Positions 46,789 through 61,440 of a stretch of 64,000 nucleotides of DNA are shown here, piece after piece (position 1 is the first letter of the stretch; every line of letters starts with the position of its first letter). The position numbers were made by a program, and so were the translations under genes. The stretch is from Euryodendron excelsum (taxonomy: Eukaryota; Streptophyta; Magnoliopsida; Ericales; Pentaphylacaceae). The notes below the pieces were generated by a model that saw nothing but the letters and a program-made list of their open reading frames with translations, had not been told where the DNA came from and did not search any database. Where the stretch lies: NCBI GenBank assembly GCA_033060915.1, contig CM065383.1:10761001-10825000 (forward strand), given 5' to 3'.

Positions 46789-47177
46789 TGTTATAAAAGT
46801 AAAGAATATAAGACAGAAAAAATAAATTAACATAAAGTATATATAGTGAATAGTTCTTCAGGAACTATCAAATATTTATTATATTTTATTCTTTAAAAAT
46901 ATTTAGGGTTAATCTTCTAGACCACCCAAAATTTTATTGCTAATACAAAATAACAATACGACACGATATTTACAACTTACCTATACTGCTCTTTCTGCTA
47001 TTTTCTCTCTTCCTTCTTCATTTATCTAATTTCTCTCTTTTTTTCTTTTTCTATGCTTAGAGGCTCTTTAGACCTCTCTATTTAAAAGAAAGAAATGGAG
47101 GAGAGAGGCAAGGGGGAGGGGGCTGCGGAAATGAAAAAGGGATGGTAGCTATAAGCCGCCATCATCCATACGTCACA
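46789..47177 (-). repeat. 5' LTR of the copia element
   Basis: 389 bp, matching the left LTR with about 30 differences. It is followed on the plus side by the TTATA duplication. On the minus strand the primer-binding site begins directly inside it (CGTTATCAGCACAAT). Confidence 0.9.
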
Positions 47178-47182
47178 TTATA

Positions 47183-47883
47183 ACAGTTTTTGTTTTTTTT
47201 ACACTAAATCACAAGGGGTTAGTTTTAAATCGTAGGGAGTTAATGTGTTTTTTAATTAAATTTTAAAGGATAAAGTGTAATAACCTTTTAAAACTTCTAA
47301 ATGTAAGACTAAAAATTAACTTTTTTATTTTTTAAAAAATCTTATCTCTTAAGAGAAGAGTTACGGTGGGTTAGAGTTTCATTACGGTTGCCGTTATAAT
47401 TTTCTCTTTTTATTTTTTAAAATTTGACAAAATTTGTTTTCATTGAAATCACATTGTATAAGTTAGTTCTAGAACTTATTTTAAAGATATTTTTTTTATA
47501 AAACAGTTTAGTTTTAAGGGTTAATAAAAAAAAAATTTCAAAGTTTTTAAATTAAAATAATTATGTTTTTAATGGTCTTATTTTTTTATTTTTTAAAATA
47601 AAGAAAAATAAAATATTTTTAAATTTTTTATTTTTGAGACTACGAAAAAATGAAACCCAAACTAAAACGGGAACGGAATCGGTAACAAAGAAGGCACGTC
47701 TCCTAAAACAGATCCTGCACTGTTCAACTGCTGACCTGCTTAAACACGGTTCATCCGCAACAGAGTCGTATTCAACAGGGGGGGTTTTTCTCAGATACCA
47801 TTATGTGCGTTTGCGAATCTACATCTCGACTCTCCACAGTTTAGAGAGAGAGAGAGAAGAAGCGGCCAAACGACAAGCCTCAT
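47183..47883. other. AT-rich spacer and 5' region of RER1
   Basis: Very AT-rich to about 47630, then GC-richer to the RER1 ATG, with a GA run (AGAGAGAGAGAGAAG, about 47845-47861) typical of a plant 5'UTR. No gene is supported before RER1. Confidence 0.45.
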
Positions 47884-50362
47884 ATGGATGCCGGAGCGGG
47901 CGGTGGCGCTTCCGACGATAACTCCTCGACTTCTCCTGCGGTCGTCGTGTCACGTTGGAGCTACGCCGTGTCCCGGAGGTACCAACACTTACTGGACAAG
48001 TCGACCCCGCACGTCCTCTACCGTTGGATCGTGTTCGCGGCCATCGCGATCATCTATATCATTCGAGTGTATTTCGTCCAGGGTTTCTACCTCGTGTCTT
48101 ACGCTCTCGGCATCTACATCCTCAACCTCCTCATCGGGTTTCTATCTCCACAAACTGATCCGGAGTTCCAAGACCTCTCCGATGGCCCCACCCTCCCTAC
48201 CCGGGACTCCGATGAGTTCCGACCCTTCGTCCGCCGCCTTCCCGAGTTCAAGTTCTGGTGCGTTGCGTTTCGATGCTATCGAATTGATTTTCCCCCATTT
48301 TTTTGGTTTTAACTTGTGTATTGTCTCGTCAGACGACATTCTAGGGGAATTTTGTAATGAGAAATTTCCCCGAGGAAGATGTTGAATGTCAGCCCAACCC
48401 ACTGACCTACGTACTCCGTCTAAAAAACGCGTGATTATAATAAGCCAGGAACAGAATTTTGATTTCTTATAGAATTTCCAGGAACTACATTTTTTTTTTG
48501 CCGAAACAAACACGTTCACGGGTATTACGATGTTCATGATCAAATTGAATTGCTGATTTATGCTCTACGATATCAGTTTTATAGTAATAGTTTCAGCAGA
48601 GGTGTTGTAGCTTTTGGTCAAAGATATGATTTAGTTGGCTATTTGTTTCCATTAGAGCTTGAAATGGTATGATCTGTGGTTGATTACCTTGAAGTGTATG
48701 GCTACTTTTGATTTGTATTAAAAGAAAAAATCACGATTCGTTGAGCAATGATTCTGGTGACGTGAAAAATGGGTGCAATAGAGGCTTTGTTAAGTAATCA
48801 ATAGAAGCTTTGCTACTGCTATCCCTAGGAGGTCTTCCTACAGTAGCAAGTGTTTTTTTGGGGAAATTCTATTTATTCTGGTTTTGATGTCAGGCGAGTT
48901 TTCAATAACTATTGATGAACAAGTGCTTGTGGGGGTTAAGATGCCAATCTGTGCGAATTTTCCTATTATGTGTTGTGCTTATCTAATGCCCAGGGATGTT
49001 AGAATCATTAAAATGAGTCCACGAAAATTAATAGGGTCCATGAAAAGTGGGGATCCGCTTCAATGTATAAATTTTTAGATTTCAGTTCTTTTCTTGGTGG
49101 TTATGTGAATTTTGGATTTTGTTCGTGGAGAAATGTCCAACTCACTGGCATTCACCGACAACAGTTTGTTGTGATATTATTTCAAAAGATTAAATTGCTT
49201 CATGGTTAACCAGGATAAACTTATGTATTCTGTTTGGACTGCAGTTTACAAGTTTATTTATGGTCCATTGTAGTTGTTTTACGCTTATTTCTATGTATGT
49301 ACAAATATGTGTTTTGACATACATTGACAGCTTTGTTGTGCCAGTTAGTGCCTTTATTGTTCTGTGTTTTTAGTTTATGCTATTATTTAATGATATGTAA
49401 TTTCTTTCCCCTATATCTTGAGTAAGGAAAACTATTAGAATAAATAAGGGAGAATAGCAATCAGCATAGCAAGATAAAAAAACACATTGACAAGGTACAT
49501 TTATATCGCCAGTGTCTATTTGGATTGGTGAACTACCAGACTGTATGCTAGTGCCTCTTTTAAACTTGACATGCTCGGGAGACAAAGCTGAGTGTAGCTA
49601 TGAATACAGCGTTTGTTGAGTGTTTCTTCCCTTTCATTTACAACTTTTTTGTTGTTGTTGTTGTTGTTGCTAGGTAGGTGTAACCAATTACTTTGCTTCC
49701 ATTGTATTAAATATCTTTTATCCCCTTTTGCTGATAATATTGCATATCATGAAATAAGATATCCTTTTTTTTTTCTTCATTGGAAGAGATTACAAGGAGG
49801 GCAGCAGCCAGGAATTTTTTTTTTTTCTCTAGTGGGTGGGTGGGGGGGTTGAAGGTGTTCGAAGTTTGAAATAAGATATCCAGTATATGCCATCAGTTTA
49901 TATATTTATTATTTTTTATCTAGAACCTTCATACCACTTTAATCGCCAGAAAATTCCAGCTTTTGGTTTGTTATGTGATAAGGATTGAGCTCGCTTTCTT
50001 ATTCTTCTTGGAAGGTACTCTATCACCAAAGCCTCTTGCATTGCTCTTCCGATGACATTCTCTAGCATATTTGATGTGCCTGTGTTTTGGCCAATACTCC
50101 TTTTCTACTGGGTGGTACTCTTCACTCTTACCATGAAGCGACAGATACTACATATGATTAAGTACAGATATGTTCCGTTTTCCATCGGGAAACAGGTATT
50201 TTAAACTATCTCGCTCTCAAAATTGTAGATGGCACAATTTCTATGTCTGGCATGTTCATTTTATTGTTGGCATCTAATTCTCAACTTCGGTAACTCTCTT
50301 TTTAGCAGTACAGAAAGAGGGAACCCTCAACTGAAAGCTCTAGCCTTCTCCCTAGAGATTGA
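47884..50362 (+). CDS. RER1: RER1 Golgi-to-ER retrieval receptor, three exons
   Basis: Four-span Golgi membrane protein that returns ER membrane proteins in COPI vesicles. Exons 47884-48257, 50015-50195 and 50309-50362 join in phase to 202 residues, the family length. The N-terminus is Ala/Gly/Ser-rich. The conserved core reads [19 protein letters not shown], then hydrophobic spans ([38 protein letters not shown]), then [15 protein letters not shown]. Exon 2 gives [40 protein letters not shown] and [16 protein letters not shown]. The basic tail ends in PRD. Exon 3 has a tandem acceptor (TTTTAGCAG|TAC) that could add one Gln. The intron between exons 1 and 2 is 1757 bp. The gene converges with the DUF247 gene. 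Confidence 0.93.
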
Positions 50363-51171
50363 AACTTCAGGTGGTTTGAACTTTTGAGACTATTAATCTT
50401 CGCATTTAACGGTTGCCTGAATGGTCTTGCCTCCTTTTTTTCTTTTCTTCCCCTTTTAATCCAACAGCAGGAGCTTTTTGTGGATGTGGTGGCAGCAGAA
50501 ATTGTCCCAAGAGCTGGCTGCTGCACCTTCTTTGATTGTCCTCCTCTCTGGATCTTCTCCAGCCAAGCTCCTGAGCCTCCTATTTAGATATTTAGCTTAA
50601 AGGAGGTGTACTTTTTACTTTATATATATCAAGTGTCCTTTTGTATAGGAGGAACATGCAACACTCCATTGCTGAATTGTTTCTTCTGACAACCTCTACT
50701 TTCCAGAGCATTTTTACTAGGGAATGCCAGAGAGGTTGGGTTTTTCAATTTCTGAACACGTTAAATTTAATTTCTAAAGTTCTTTTATTTGCTCTGAAGG
50801 ATGACAATGTACAGAGCCATAAATCTCTCTCACTTTGGACATGGTAAATGACTAATGACTAGTACTAATTTCCTTGATTCGTATCTCAAGCTCCCTCCAG
50901 AGGGTTGTAAATCAAATTTGTCGTATATTTGTTAAGGGAACTGAATCTTTATTACAGGAAATAGTGGGAAAAAAATGGGGAATCCAATCTAAAATTGAAG
51001 GTGGCATTCTCATAGTGAGCTACAGTTTTTAATTTTTTTCTGAAGGCTGCATACCAGCGCTGCATTCTCATAGGGAACGATAGAGAGAATATACAAAAAA
51101 AAAAAAAAAAACAATGTTTTTCTTTCTGAAACTCAATAACAAAGAGAAGTAAAAGGGGCTTACAGGACTCT
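50363..51171. other. Convergent 3' regions of RER1 and the DUF247 gene
   Basis: About 0.8 kb between two facing stop codons, presumably both 3'UTRs. Open frames at 50384-50587 and 50641-50847 show no family motif and are read as UTR chance frames. Confidence 0.5.
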
Positions 51172-52758
51172 TCAAGAAGGCCTGTAATAGCCATAAATCC
51201 CATAAAAAGTCTGAGCAAAAGTAAGTAGCAACAAGACCACAGCAGCAACGAGGGAGATGATAGCCCAGGGATTGTTGAAATAGTTATGCTTTAAGCTCGC
51301 CCGCCAAGCGTTCCATCTGTGATTATAATACCGGTTTACCTGCTCCGACAGCTGGGAAAGATAACTGTCATTGATGTCAAAAACCACCTCTTCACAAAGG
51401 CGGTTGAACAAGTCCGCAACTTCTGCGTCACTGCCGAGCCAATGCTCAATTATGCCATGGTAATGGAGGTAAGCTACGTCGGCGGGAGAGTTAATCAAAT
51501 TGTCCATGAAGATCACGTACGAGGTTATGTCATTGCTGCAATCAAGGTGACACTGCTCGAACGAAATGAGGTTAAGGAACAGCGACCTGGTACCGTCATG
51601 GATCAAGAGCCGCGGAATCCTAAGAATCCCATTCTTGAATTTTACGTCCCAGAATCGATCTGTCTTCCTTTTCTTGAACTTAATCCCCGCCTCCGTCAGT
51701 TCAGTGACGCAATGAATTAGCTGCTGCCGACGCTTATCCGCCACCCGGCTAGCGTGCGACCGCCGCTTGATCCAAATCCTGGGTTCGGGTTTTGGCCCTT
51801 TGCGCAAGAGACTTCGCCGGAAAACATCGAGGCAATGAAGGCCGCCTTGGTCTGAAAATGGATCAAAGGTGGCTGTAAGTCCAAGCGATGACTCCAATTT
51901 GCTCCGATCACTTTTTGTTAATGGCTCGTCGGTTGGCATTAAAGGGTCAAGGAATCGGATTGCTAGCTTTGCCACCAGCCCTCTCTGGTCGGGCTGATTG
52001 TACTGGAGGCCTAATAGCCGATCAAGTACGAAGAGGGGAAGCTGGTTTTCTAGCATGATCATGTCGCGATGGATCGAGTGCATTGAGCCACGCATCGCGA
52101 AGATAGGATCGTTCCGGGAGTAACCTAGCTGCCTGAATCCCTCGACAGCCCCTCGAAAAAGCTCAAGTATGAAGCAACCATCGAGCACCATCATCTCCAC
52201 GAATTCGTTGCTACTGAGAGAGATTGAACCTTCGTAACAACCACGCGCCTTTTCTTCGAGCTCTTTCATGGAGTCTAGATATAGCTTTATGTCTTGATGG
52301 GTACGCTTGAGGGTATGGTAAAGGGCGCGCCACTTGTGGTGGTTCATGTTGCGAAGGCGTCTCCGGCAATGGTGGTAAGGCCCCAGAGAGACTGTCTGAG
52401 GGATGTAAGCTTTGTCATCGCCTTCTCGTAGGCACTGAGGGACTCTATAGATGCAGAGCTTTGCCCAGGCACTGGCCAAATCTGCTTGACCGGCTAGATT
52501 GAGTTTTTCTTTGATGCTGATTACCCATTCGGATTCTGGTGACTTGGGACCGTCTTCAAAATTATCGGCACCACCATTGATCGCAATTTGCAGCGGCTCA
52601 GATTGCTTCTGCAACTGCTCTTGAGGCCGTTCTGGGTATTCAATGGATCGGGTGCCGGTGGGACTTTGAGAGATTTGGATTCCAGCTTCAACAGTTTCTT
52701 TGAGTTTGAGGGTGATGAGGTACCAACTCAAGAGCTCTTTGTTGAAAACAGCAACCAT
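51172..52758 (-). CDS. DUF247 (UPF0481) protein
   Basis: Plant-specific family of unknown biochemical function; members are membrane-anchored by a C-terminal helix, and some are linked to self-incompatibility in grasses. The single 528-codon exon begins at MVAVFNKELLSWYL. Family blocks in order: CIYRVPQCLREGDDKAYIPQ, VSLGPYHH, MVLDGCFILELFRG, IHRDMIMLENQLPLFVLDRL, IPRLLIHDGTRSLFLNLISF, TSYVIFMDNLINSPADVAYL and HGIIEHWLGSDAEVADLFNR. The C-terminal hydrophobic segment AIISLVAAVVLLLLTFAQTF ends 8 residues from the stop. The first 80 residues are variable; a later start (about residue 80) is possible. No frameshift is seen, so it looks functional. Confidence 0.93.
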   Translation of the reverse strand: MVAVFNKELLSWYLITLKLKETVEAGIQISQSPTGTRSIEYPERPQEQLQKQSEPLQIAINGGADNFEDGPKSPESEWVISIKEKLNLAGQADLASAWAKLCIYRVPQCLREGDDKAYIPQTVSLGPYHHCRRRLRNMNHHKWRALYHTLKRTHQDIKLYLDSMKELEEKARGCYEGSISLSSNEFVEMMVLDGCFILELFRGAVEGFRQLGYSRNDPIFAMRGSMHSIHRDMIMLENQLPLFVLDRLLGLQYNQPDQRGLVAKLAIRFLDPLMPTDEPLTKSDRSKLESSLGLTATFDPFSDQGGLHCLDVFRRSLLRKGPKPEPRIWIKRRSHASRVADKRRQQLIHCVTELTEAGIKFKKRKTDRFWDVKFKNGILRIPRLLIHDGTRSLFLNLISFEQCHLDCSNDITSYVIFMDNLINSPADVAYLHYHGIIEHWLGSDAEVADLFNRLCEEVVFDINDSYLSQLSEQVNRYYNHRWNAWRASLKHNYFNNPWAIISLVAAVVLLLLTFAQTFYGIYGYYRPS

Positions 52759-55700
52759 ATTTTGGGCAAGAGTGCTGTTTTGGTCTTTGGCTTTGCCTTA
52801 AAATGATTCGTCTGAAGTAACAGAGCTTTATTGGAATTTTCAGGCACAAAGGGCAAGTTCTTACTTTAGACTCAAGAACATATTGCACAAGCATGAATCA
52901 TGGAATTGTTTGATGTTGAAATTAACCTAATCCAACTAGGCAGCCAACATGGACCCCCTTAATTAGGAATGATGAACATTTTGTATATGACTTTTTAGTC
53001 TTTGGGTGTGTTGATCTACTCATCTTTTAGGTTGATTGTTCTCTGTTTCACCAAATAAAAGAAAAAGTACTCTGTTTTTTTATTAGTCTATTATGTTCCA
53101 TATTCAAATTGTCACAGGAGGACGTAAAATTATTTGGGTACATTTGGAAAGGGTTTAAAAGGATTAGAGGACAACAAAAAAATGTCAAGAAATAAATCAA
53201 AGTTTTACAAATTGATGGCTATATGACACTCAGATTAGGTAGAATTTGATGATGATTTGTCGCATAAACCCAGCCCTCTTAAAAATATTGAAACACATAA
53301 AAATACTGCTTCTATACATTTGCGATTGCTACTGGATCTTTATTCTTCTCATTAAGCATAGAGAAGAGCTTGTAAGTTTATTTATAAATCTGCCAAATCT
53401 TTTACTCTAACATTGATTGAGCTTAGTGAGCAGAATAGCTGAAAACATCTTATTCTAATGAGAATGAGAAGAATTTTATACCACTTAAAAAAAAAAAAAA
53501 AAAAAAAAAAGGCTTCTCCGTCCCTTAACAGGTTCATACCTGGCCAATCCCCTGTTAAGACACCTAAATAACAATAGATATAAAAGAAAAGGGAGTGGGG
53601 ACATGTACAAGCTGGAAACAGAATAATATATGCCCCACCTCACCCATTTATTGACACAATCTTAGTTGTTTATGCAAGCATGGTTCAATTCATTCCTTTC
53701 ACTTCATCTCCACTTCTCCCAGGAAACTCCAAAAAAAATATACATATAGAGAAATAAAAAGGAGGAGATAGATAAGGAAATGGATTGTCAAAAAGTAACG
53801 TTCAGACATTTCTGCAATAATTTTCAACTCAATTTGAACAAGCAAGTGTCCTCTACATGTTCACGCAATTTAGCTAAAATGGTACTCCAAGAATTTTAGC
53901 TGTTTACGCATGTCTCCTCTGTATCTTATATGCCAGGGAATTTAGAAAGGCTAACAAAATCAAATTTTAAACCGCCATGTTCAATCAAATTCTGCAAAAA
54001 AATCAATTTCAACACATATATGAGGATCCTTAATAGTAGTAGAAATAATTAGATTAGTTTCATAATGGATCATAATCAAATTAAAGTATTTGGATTTTCT
54101 ATTGACAGTCCTACACCACACTTTCAACAGAGCAACCAAAAGATGTTAAAACTCTCAATTGCCAATGGAAAGTTAATGCTTTTTCTGTAGGCCCAACATT
54201 GCGCACAAGTCCCTACACAGATAAGCAACATTTACTAGACATGACGTATATACTTTAATATTGCAAACTTTTAGTTATGGTCTATTGTACTATTAGTTTT
54301 CTAAATGTTCTATAATCAAGTTGCTGTGAGATCAATAAAGATTTTTTTTGCCAAAGTTGAAAAACTCCAAAAGGATTGTAAGACAATCAAACAGGTCAGA
54401 GGTGAAGGTTGTTAGAGAGAAAAATCAGCAGCTGCTTTTTTTTTTTTTTTTGGGTAACCAGGTGCCCGGACCAGCTTGCGCACATCTCAACTAATTCCGG
54501 AGCTTGTGTAATCCCGGGTGTCCAAGCCAGCTACTTCTTTCTTCTTCTTCTTTCCCCCTCCCCAACTTTCTATGGGTTTTTCAGGCTGCAAATTCACAAT
54601 GTTAAGAACGATGTCGGGGTTGGATGGCAAAGGAACTTGAAAATAATGCACTAAATAAATCCGCTCCTTTAATTTTGTTTTCCTCATTTAATTTGGCACG
54701 CTTACTAAATAAACGTGTTTGTTGTGCCAACTACTATCGCAACACCCAATCATGTTACCTAAGTTGGCTGTTGATCCATCTATTATGACAACATATGCTT
54801 ATCTACAAAGCTAGTAAGCGTATGGCCTGTAAAGAAGGAAAACAATAAGTCTAAATGATGGCAAGGAACTGCAGTGGTCCATAGTTCTATCCAATAAAGA
54901 AAAAGGGAACAAAAATGAAGTTATACAAGTTTACAGATTCTCCAAAAAATTACCCGTGTTTCTACTCCTCTCAAGAATGTTTTATCTTTATTTTTTTTTC
55001 ATTGTGTGTATGTGAGTGTTTTAAGTATGGTGTGAAGATTTTTAAGCATTAATGTGGATAACCCTTAGTTGGATCGAACTGCCCACTGAATTATGCAGTG
55101 ACAACCGTGCAGGTGTTTTAGATTGCTGAAAAATGCCACAAAACAGTTTTGCAGTCCAACCAAATCAGGATAAAAGGCTCAACATACGTCACAAATACAG
55201 GTTTCCTTTATTCTTTTCAAAATTGGTTGAATAGAAACTGTTGAAAGCACCATCCTCAGGAGATTTGTACTGCATCCGTGGCATTTCTTGGCGAATGCCC
55301 TTCATTTGACATGCTCTATAGAACCTCACATTAGGTGTCAGCACCCCTTACAGTACAAAAATACATCATTTCTTGTATATGTGGTGACAAGGACCTCAAC
55401 CATAAGTTTTATGATGCAAGTTCAAATAGGAAGTGAGACATCATAAACCAGCTAGACCAATAAATTATGTCTGAAGCAATTGTAACCCTCCAAGCACCAA
55501 ATGTTTGAGCAGCCATGCTAGATGGTAATAAGATCTCTAAGTTTTTTAATTTCTTCGCAAACGTTTAGCTAAATAATATAGAGGCAAGACACATAATAGT
55601 GTAAGCAACAACAATAATCTCAATTTAATCTATCATGCACCATGTGACACGAGGTATTGATTATAGATCCCAGAATTTCCCATTCTGGGGAGAAAAAAGA

Positions 55701-56029
55701 AAAGCTGAAATCTTGACCACAACAAGAAGTTCACATTCACAATAACAGAACTAGCAGCTGGCAATAGAAAGATAGATTGGCAGAGGTATATGAAAGTGCT
55801 TTCCAACAATATCAGTTTGTCGAGCACAATTCAGATGAGTGAAATATATGTACAATAACATTAATCCAAATAAACACCAAGAACCGATGTCCATTAATGA
55901 CTTAGACCAATTAGGAAAAGAGGGCATGTACTATAATCAATTAAGAGGGAGTGATGAAGCGTACGCATTATTGCTTGCACTTCTCCTCACTTCCCCTTTT
56001 CTTTGCACACCTCAAGTTTCAAAGACAAT
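52759..56029. other. Intergenic region between the DUF247 gene and the protease gene
   Basis: Mostly AT-rich without recognisable genes. It contains a run of 24 A (53487-53510), a SINE 3' fragment (about 54438-54535) and, next to 56029, the protease 3'UTR. Confidence 0.45.
54438..54535 (-). mobile_element. SINE-like 3' fragment with poly(A) tail
   Basis: On the minus strand the text GCAAGCTGGTCCGGGCACC, then TGGTTACCC, is followed by about 17 A (the T run at 54436-54451 on the plus strand). This 3' end is shared by a common plant retroposon family I recall. No A/B boxes are found upstream, so the copy seems 5'-truncated. Confidence 0.4.
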
Positions 56030-58828
<2,799 letters not shown>

Positions 58829-58946
58829 GGTTGAAGAGTAGAAAGAGCTGTAGAAAATTCGTGGGTGTCTTCAAGGAAAAAAAAAAACTTGTGTTCTGGT
58901 TAGAGAATGATGAAAGAGGCTTGAAAGAGTGAAGAGGTGTTGTGGG

Positions 58947-58955
58947 CTTATAAAA
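58947..58955 (-). promoter_or_regulatory. TATA-like box of the protease gene
   Basis: TTTTATAAGCC on the minus strand, about 120 bases upstream of the ATG at 58828. Position and sequence fit a core promoter. Confidence 0.4.
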
Positions 58956-59099
58956 GCAAAGAAATGGTAATAAAAATCATTTATGTCTGCAATTATCTTG
59001 AAAAAAATGTGAGAGAGAGAGATAGAGAGAGTCGGTTGGAACCTAACCCATAGAAATTGGGTACTCTTCTTCTCCAACTATCAGTCAGACTTCAATTTC

Positions 59100-59276
59100 G
59101 CGACACTTTTTCATTAAAAATTAAACAGCGCTGACATGTACTTTTAGGTACTATTCTCTTTAGGAATTTTTTTTTTAAAGAGTTAACCTTTGATACGTTT
59201 CCGTAATTGAAAGTCACGTTACTTAACAGTGAATACTTTGTTTTAAGAGTTTTGAGTTTTGATGCTTAAGAAGAAA

Positions 59277-59311
<35 letters not shown>

Positions 59312-61440
59312 TTGTATTCGGTCTTATGTTTTGACGTTTTAAGCATCGTTATTTAAACTCTTTCATAGTTTTTAAATATCATGTCACAGAGATAATAAAG
59401 ATGTATATTTATTATTTTATATGTATAAATATATATAAGTTTCCCATTTGTTAAAAAAGTCTTATATAAAAAAATTATATTAATTCATCAATAAAAACTT
59501 ATTTTTTTATTAATAAAACTCTTAAATAGCCCACCAATTTTTATTGTAATCTAATAAAATTTTCAATTTAAGTAAAAAATCTTAACCAGTAAAATATTCT
59601 ATTTAAAGATGAAGTCTTAAGCAATTAAGTTTCTACCAATTATCTGCTACACATTTTTTCAATAAATTATCTCAATTAATAGTTTATTATCAAACAGTCA
59701 TATATATGCTATGTATACAAATACTGCACTTTTGTACATGAAAGTATGTGATTTAAATTAATATAATTAGTTAGACATAAGTTAATATTTTATGATAGTT
59801 ATATTAATATAAACTCATAATTTCTATTATGCTTTTGTAGATCTCTAGATAAAAAATAATATACAAATCTATTACCTCTACGTTCATAATTTATATTATG
59901 ATAATTCTATATTATATATAATATGTTTCTTAATTTATAGTATCGAGTTATCATTCTATATATCCGTGATTACTTTCAGGGATTGACACCTAAAAAAAAC
60001 TTAATCAATTGAACATCCTTTGAAGTATCTTGTATTGAATGGGTTTTTATCGGATTACATCTTTGACCTTGAGAAATATTTCCCTCCCCGTATCTGCGTA
60101 GGACATACCAGAGACCTCTCTGTTTACACGCTTCTCTATCCAATAACCTAATCCGAAAAGGTTGGCCACTCTTATAATTAGACCCAACAAACAGTCCCAA
60201 GTCCGTTCTTGCATTGTAGGTGGGCAACTAAACAGTCAGTCGACTCAGGATCATCATCACCATCAACCCATCAACCCGAGAAACTAATCCTGTGCTTAGA
60301 AACCGATTTTATTGAAGAAAAAGAACAGAAAAAGATAAAAAAAAAATAACAAAATGAGATGCTCTAAATTTTTATTTTATTATTATTATTATTTTAATGT
60401 CTTTTTATACTTTCATTTCTCTAACAAACTAAACATATAATTTCATATCTTCTTTTATTTCTTTTTTTCTTAGTAAAAAATTATAGATCCAAACGCAGTG
60501 CAAGAAAACATCTAATAAAAGCTTTAAAAAGAGAGACGAAAAACTCTGCAGGCCCAATATCATCTGCAGAATTTTATATGTAATCTCGTGTGTACCTGCT
60601 CCAACTCCCAAATCAGGAATCCAAAGATAGGTGTGTTTCATTTTCAATGTCACTTGTACCTACATGGTCCTAGTTGTTAAGTTTGATGGCTCTAGGAGGC
60701 CTTTTTGAGAATTTAGAAGGATACTTGAAAAGTTGTTTCCCTCGTTCAGCTTCGGGAAGAAGCCTCCAGAATTTTATGTTCTAGTGGTTAAAATAACTCT
60801 AACAGTGTTTTTTTATTCCTCCAGAATTTTATGTTCTAGTGGTTAAAATAACTCTAACAGTGTTTTTTTATTTTTATTGATATTCTAAGTTAAAGAAGAG
60901 TGAATCGAACCCATAAACATAGAATATGAGTGAAAACTCCACTATCATGCACTAACATTTCCATAGATTTTATTATGCTTCATATGATCGGCAAGATGAC
61001 CCAAAGGAAATGAAATTTACCGTAAATCACATCCAAGGGTGGGGCAAGAGTTGCTTTTGTTAGATACTGCGAGTTGTTGCATGCGCGGGCGTTTTTCATG
61101 GCAGATGGAGCATTTTCAATTTCTATGTTTTCCATGCCATTTCCCTGCAGAACTTCAAAAACTAGAAAAAGTTATAGTAATTAGGTAGTGTTGAGTGCTC
61201 ATTAACAATTCATATCAAATGATAATATTTGGTGTGTGAATAGATCAACAAATTTGAATTTGTGAGATTGTGGAGAGACTTCTAAAAAAAAAAAATACTA
61301 TACGACAAAATCTGATAGAATGTTTCCTTTAAAGTTTCTCCACTACACTATGACGGGAAGATTGGATCCATTGTGTAAGATCATGGAATTGGCTAAATTT
61401 TGTGACAAGTCATGTTTAATGTAATTTGGGGATTTAAGTT
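59100..61440. other. AT-rich intergenic region upstream of the protease
   Basis: It contains an AT dinucleotide run (59281-59307) and many A/T tracts. The minus-strand open frame at 59976-60227 has no motif I recognise. A SINE-like element and a 55-bp duplication lie at 60763-60955. No gene is supported. Confidence 0.45.
60763..60955 (-). mobile_element. SINE-like element with a perfect 55-bp tail duplication
   Basis: On the minus strand, an A-box-like GCATGATAGTGGAG (60950-60937) is followed at tRNA spacing by a good B box GGGTTCGATTCA (60912-60901). The 3' part consists of two identical 55-bp units (60763-60817 and 60818-60872). No target duplication was identified, so the SINE call is tentative; the duplication itself is certain. 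Confidence 0.45.

Larger units (their letters stand above)
38881..47177 (-). mobile_element. Ty1/copia LTR retrotransposon, decayed, carrying a nested solo LTR
   Basis: The LTRs are 390 bp (38881-39270) and 389 bp (46789-47177), flanked by an identical TTATA duplication (38876-38880 and 47178-47182). The element reads on the minus strand in the order gag, (protease/GAG-pre-integrase), integrase, RT, RNase H, which is the copia order. The 5' LTR is the right-hand copy. Right after it a tRNA-Met-like primer site (TTATCAGCAC) appears on the minus strand. A purine-rich AGGAAAAG precedes the 3' LTR. The LTRs differ at roughly 30 positions, so it is an old insertion. Gag is split by a 2128-bp solo LTR. 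Confidence 0.92.

Noticed and set aside
50384..50847. Open frames after RER1
   Set aside because: RER1 already ends with a complete family-like tail at 50362; these are 3'UTR chance frames.
59976..60227. 83-codon minus-strand open frame as a gene fragment
   Set aside because: I could not match it to any family; no splice or neighbour support.
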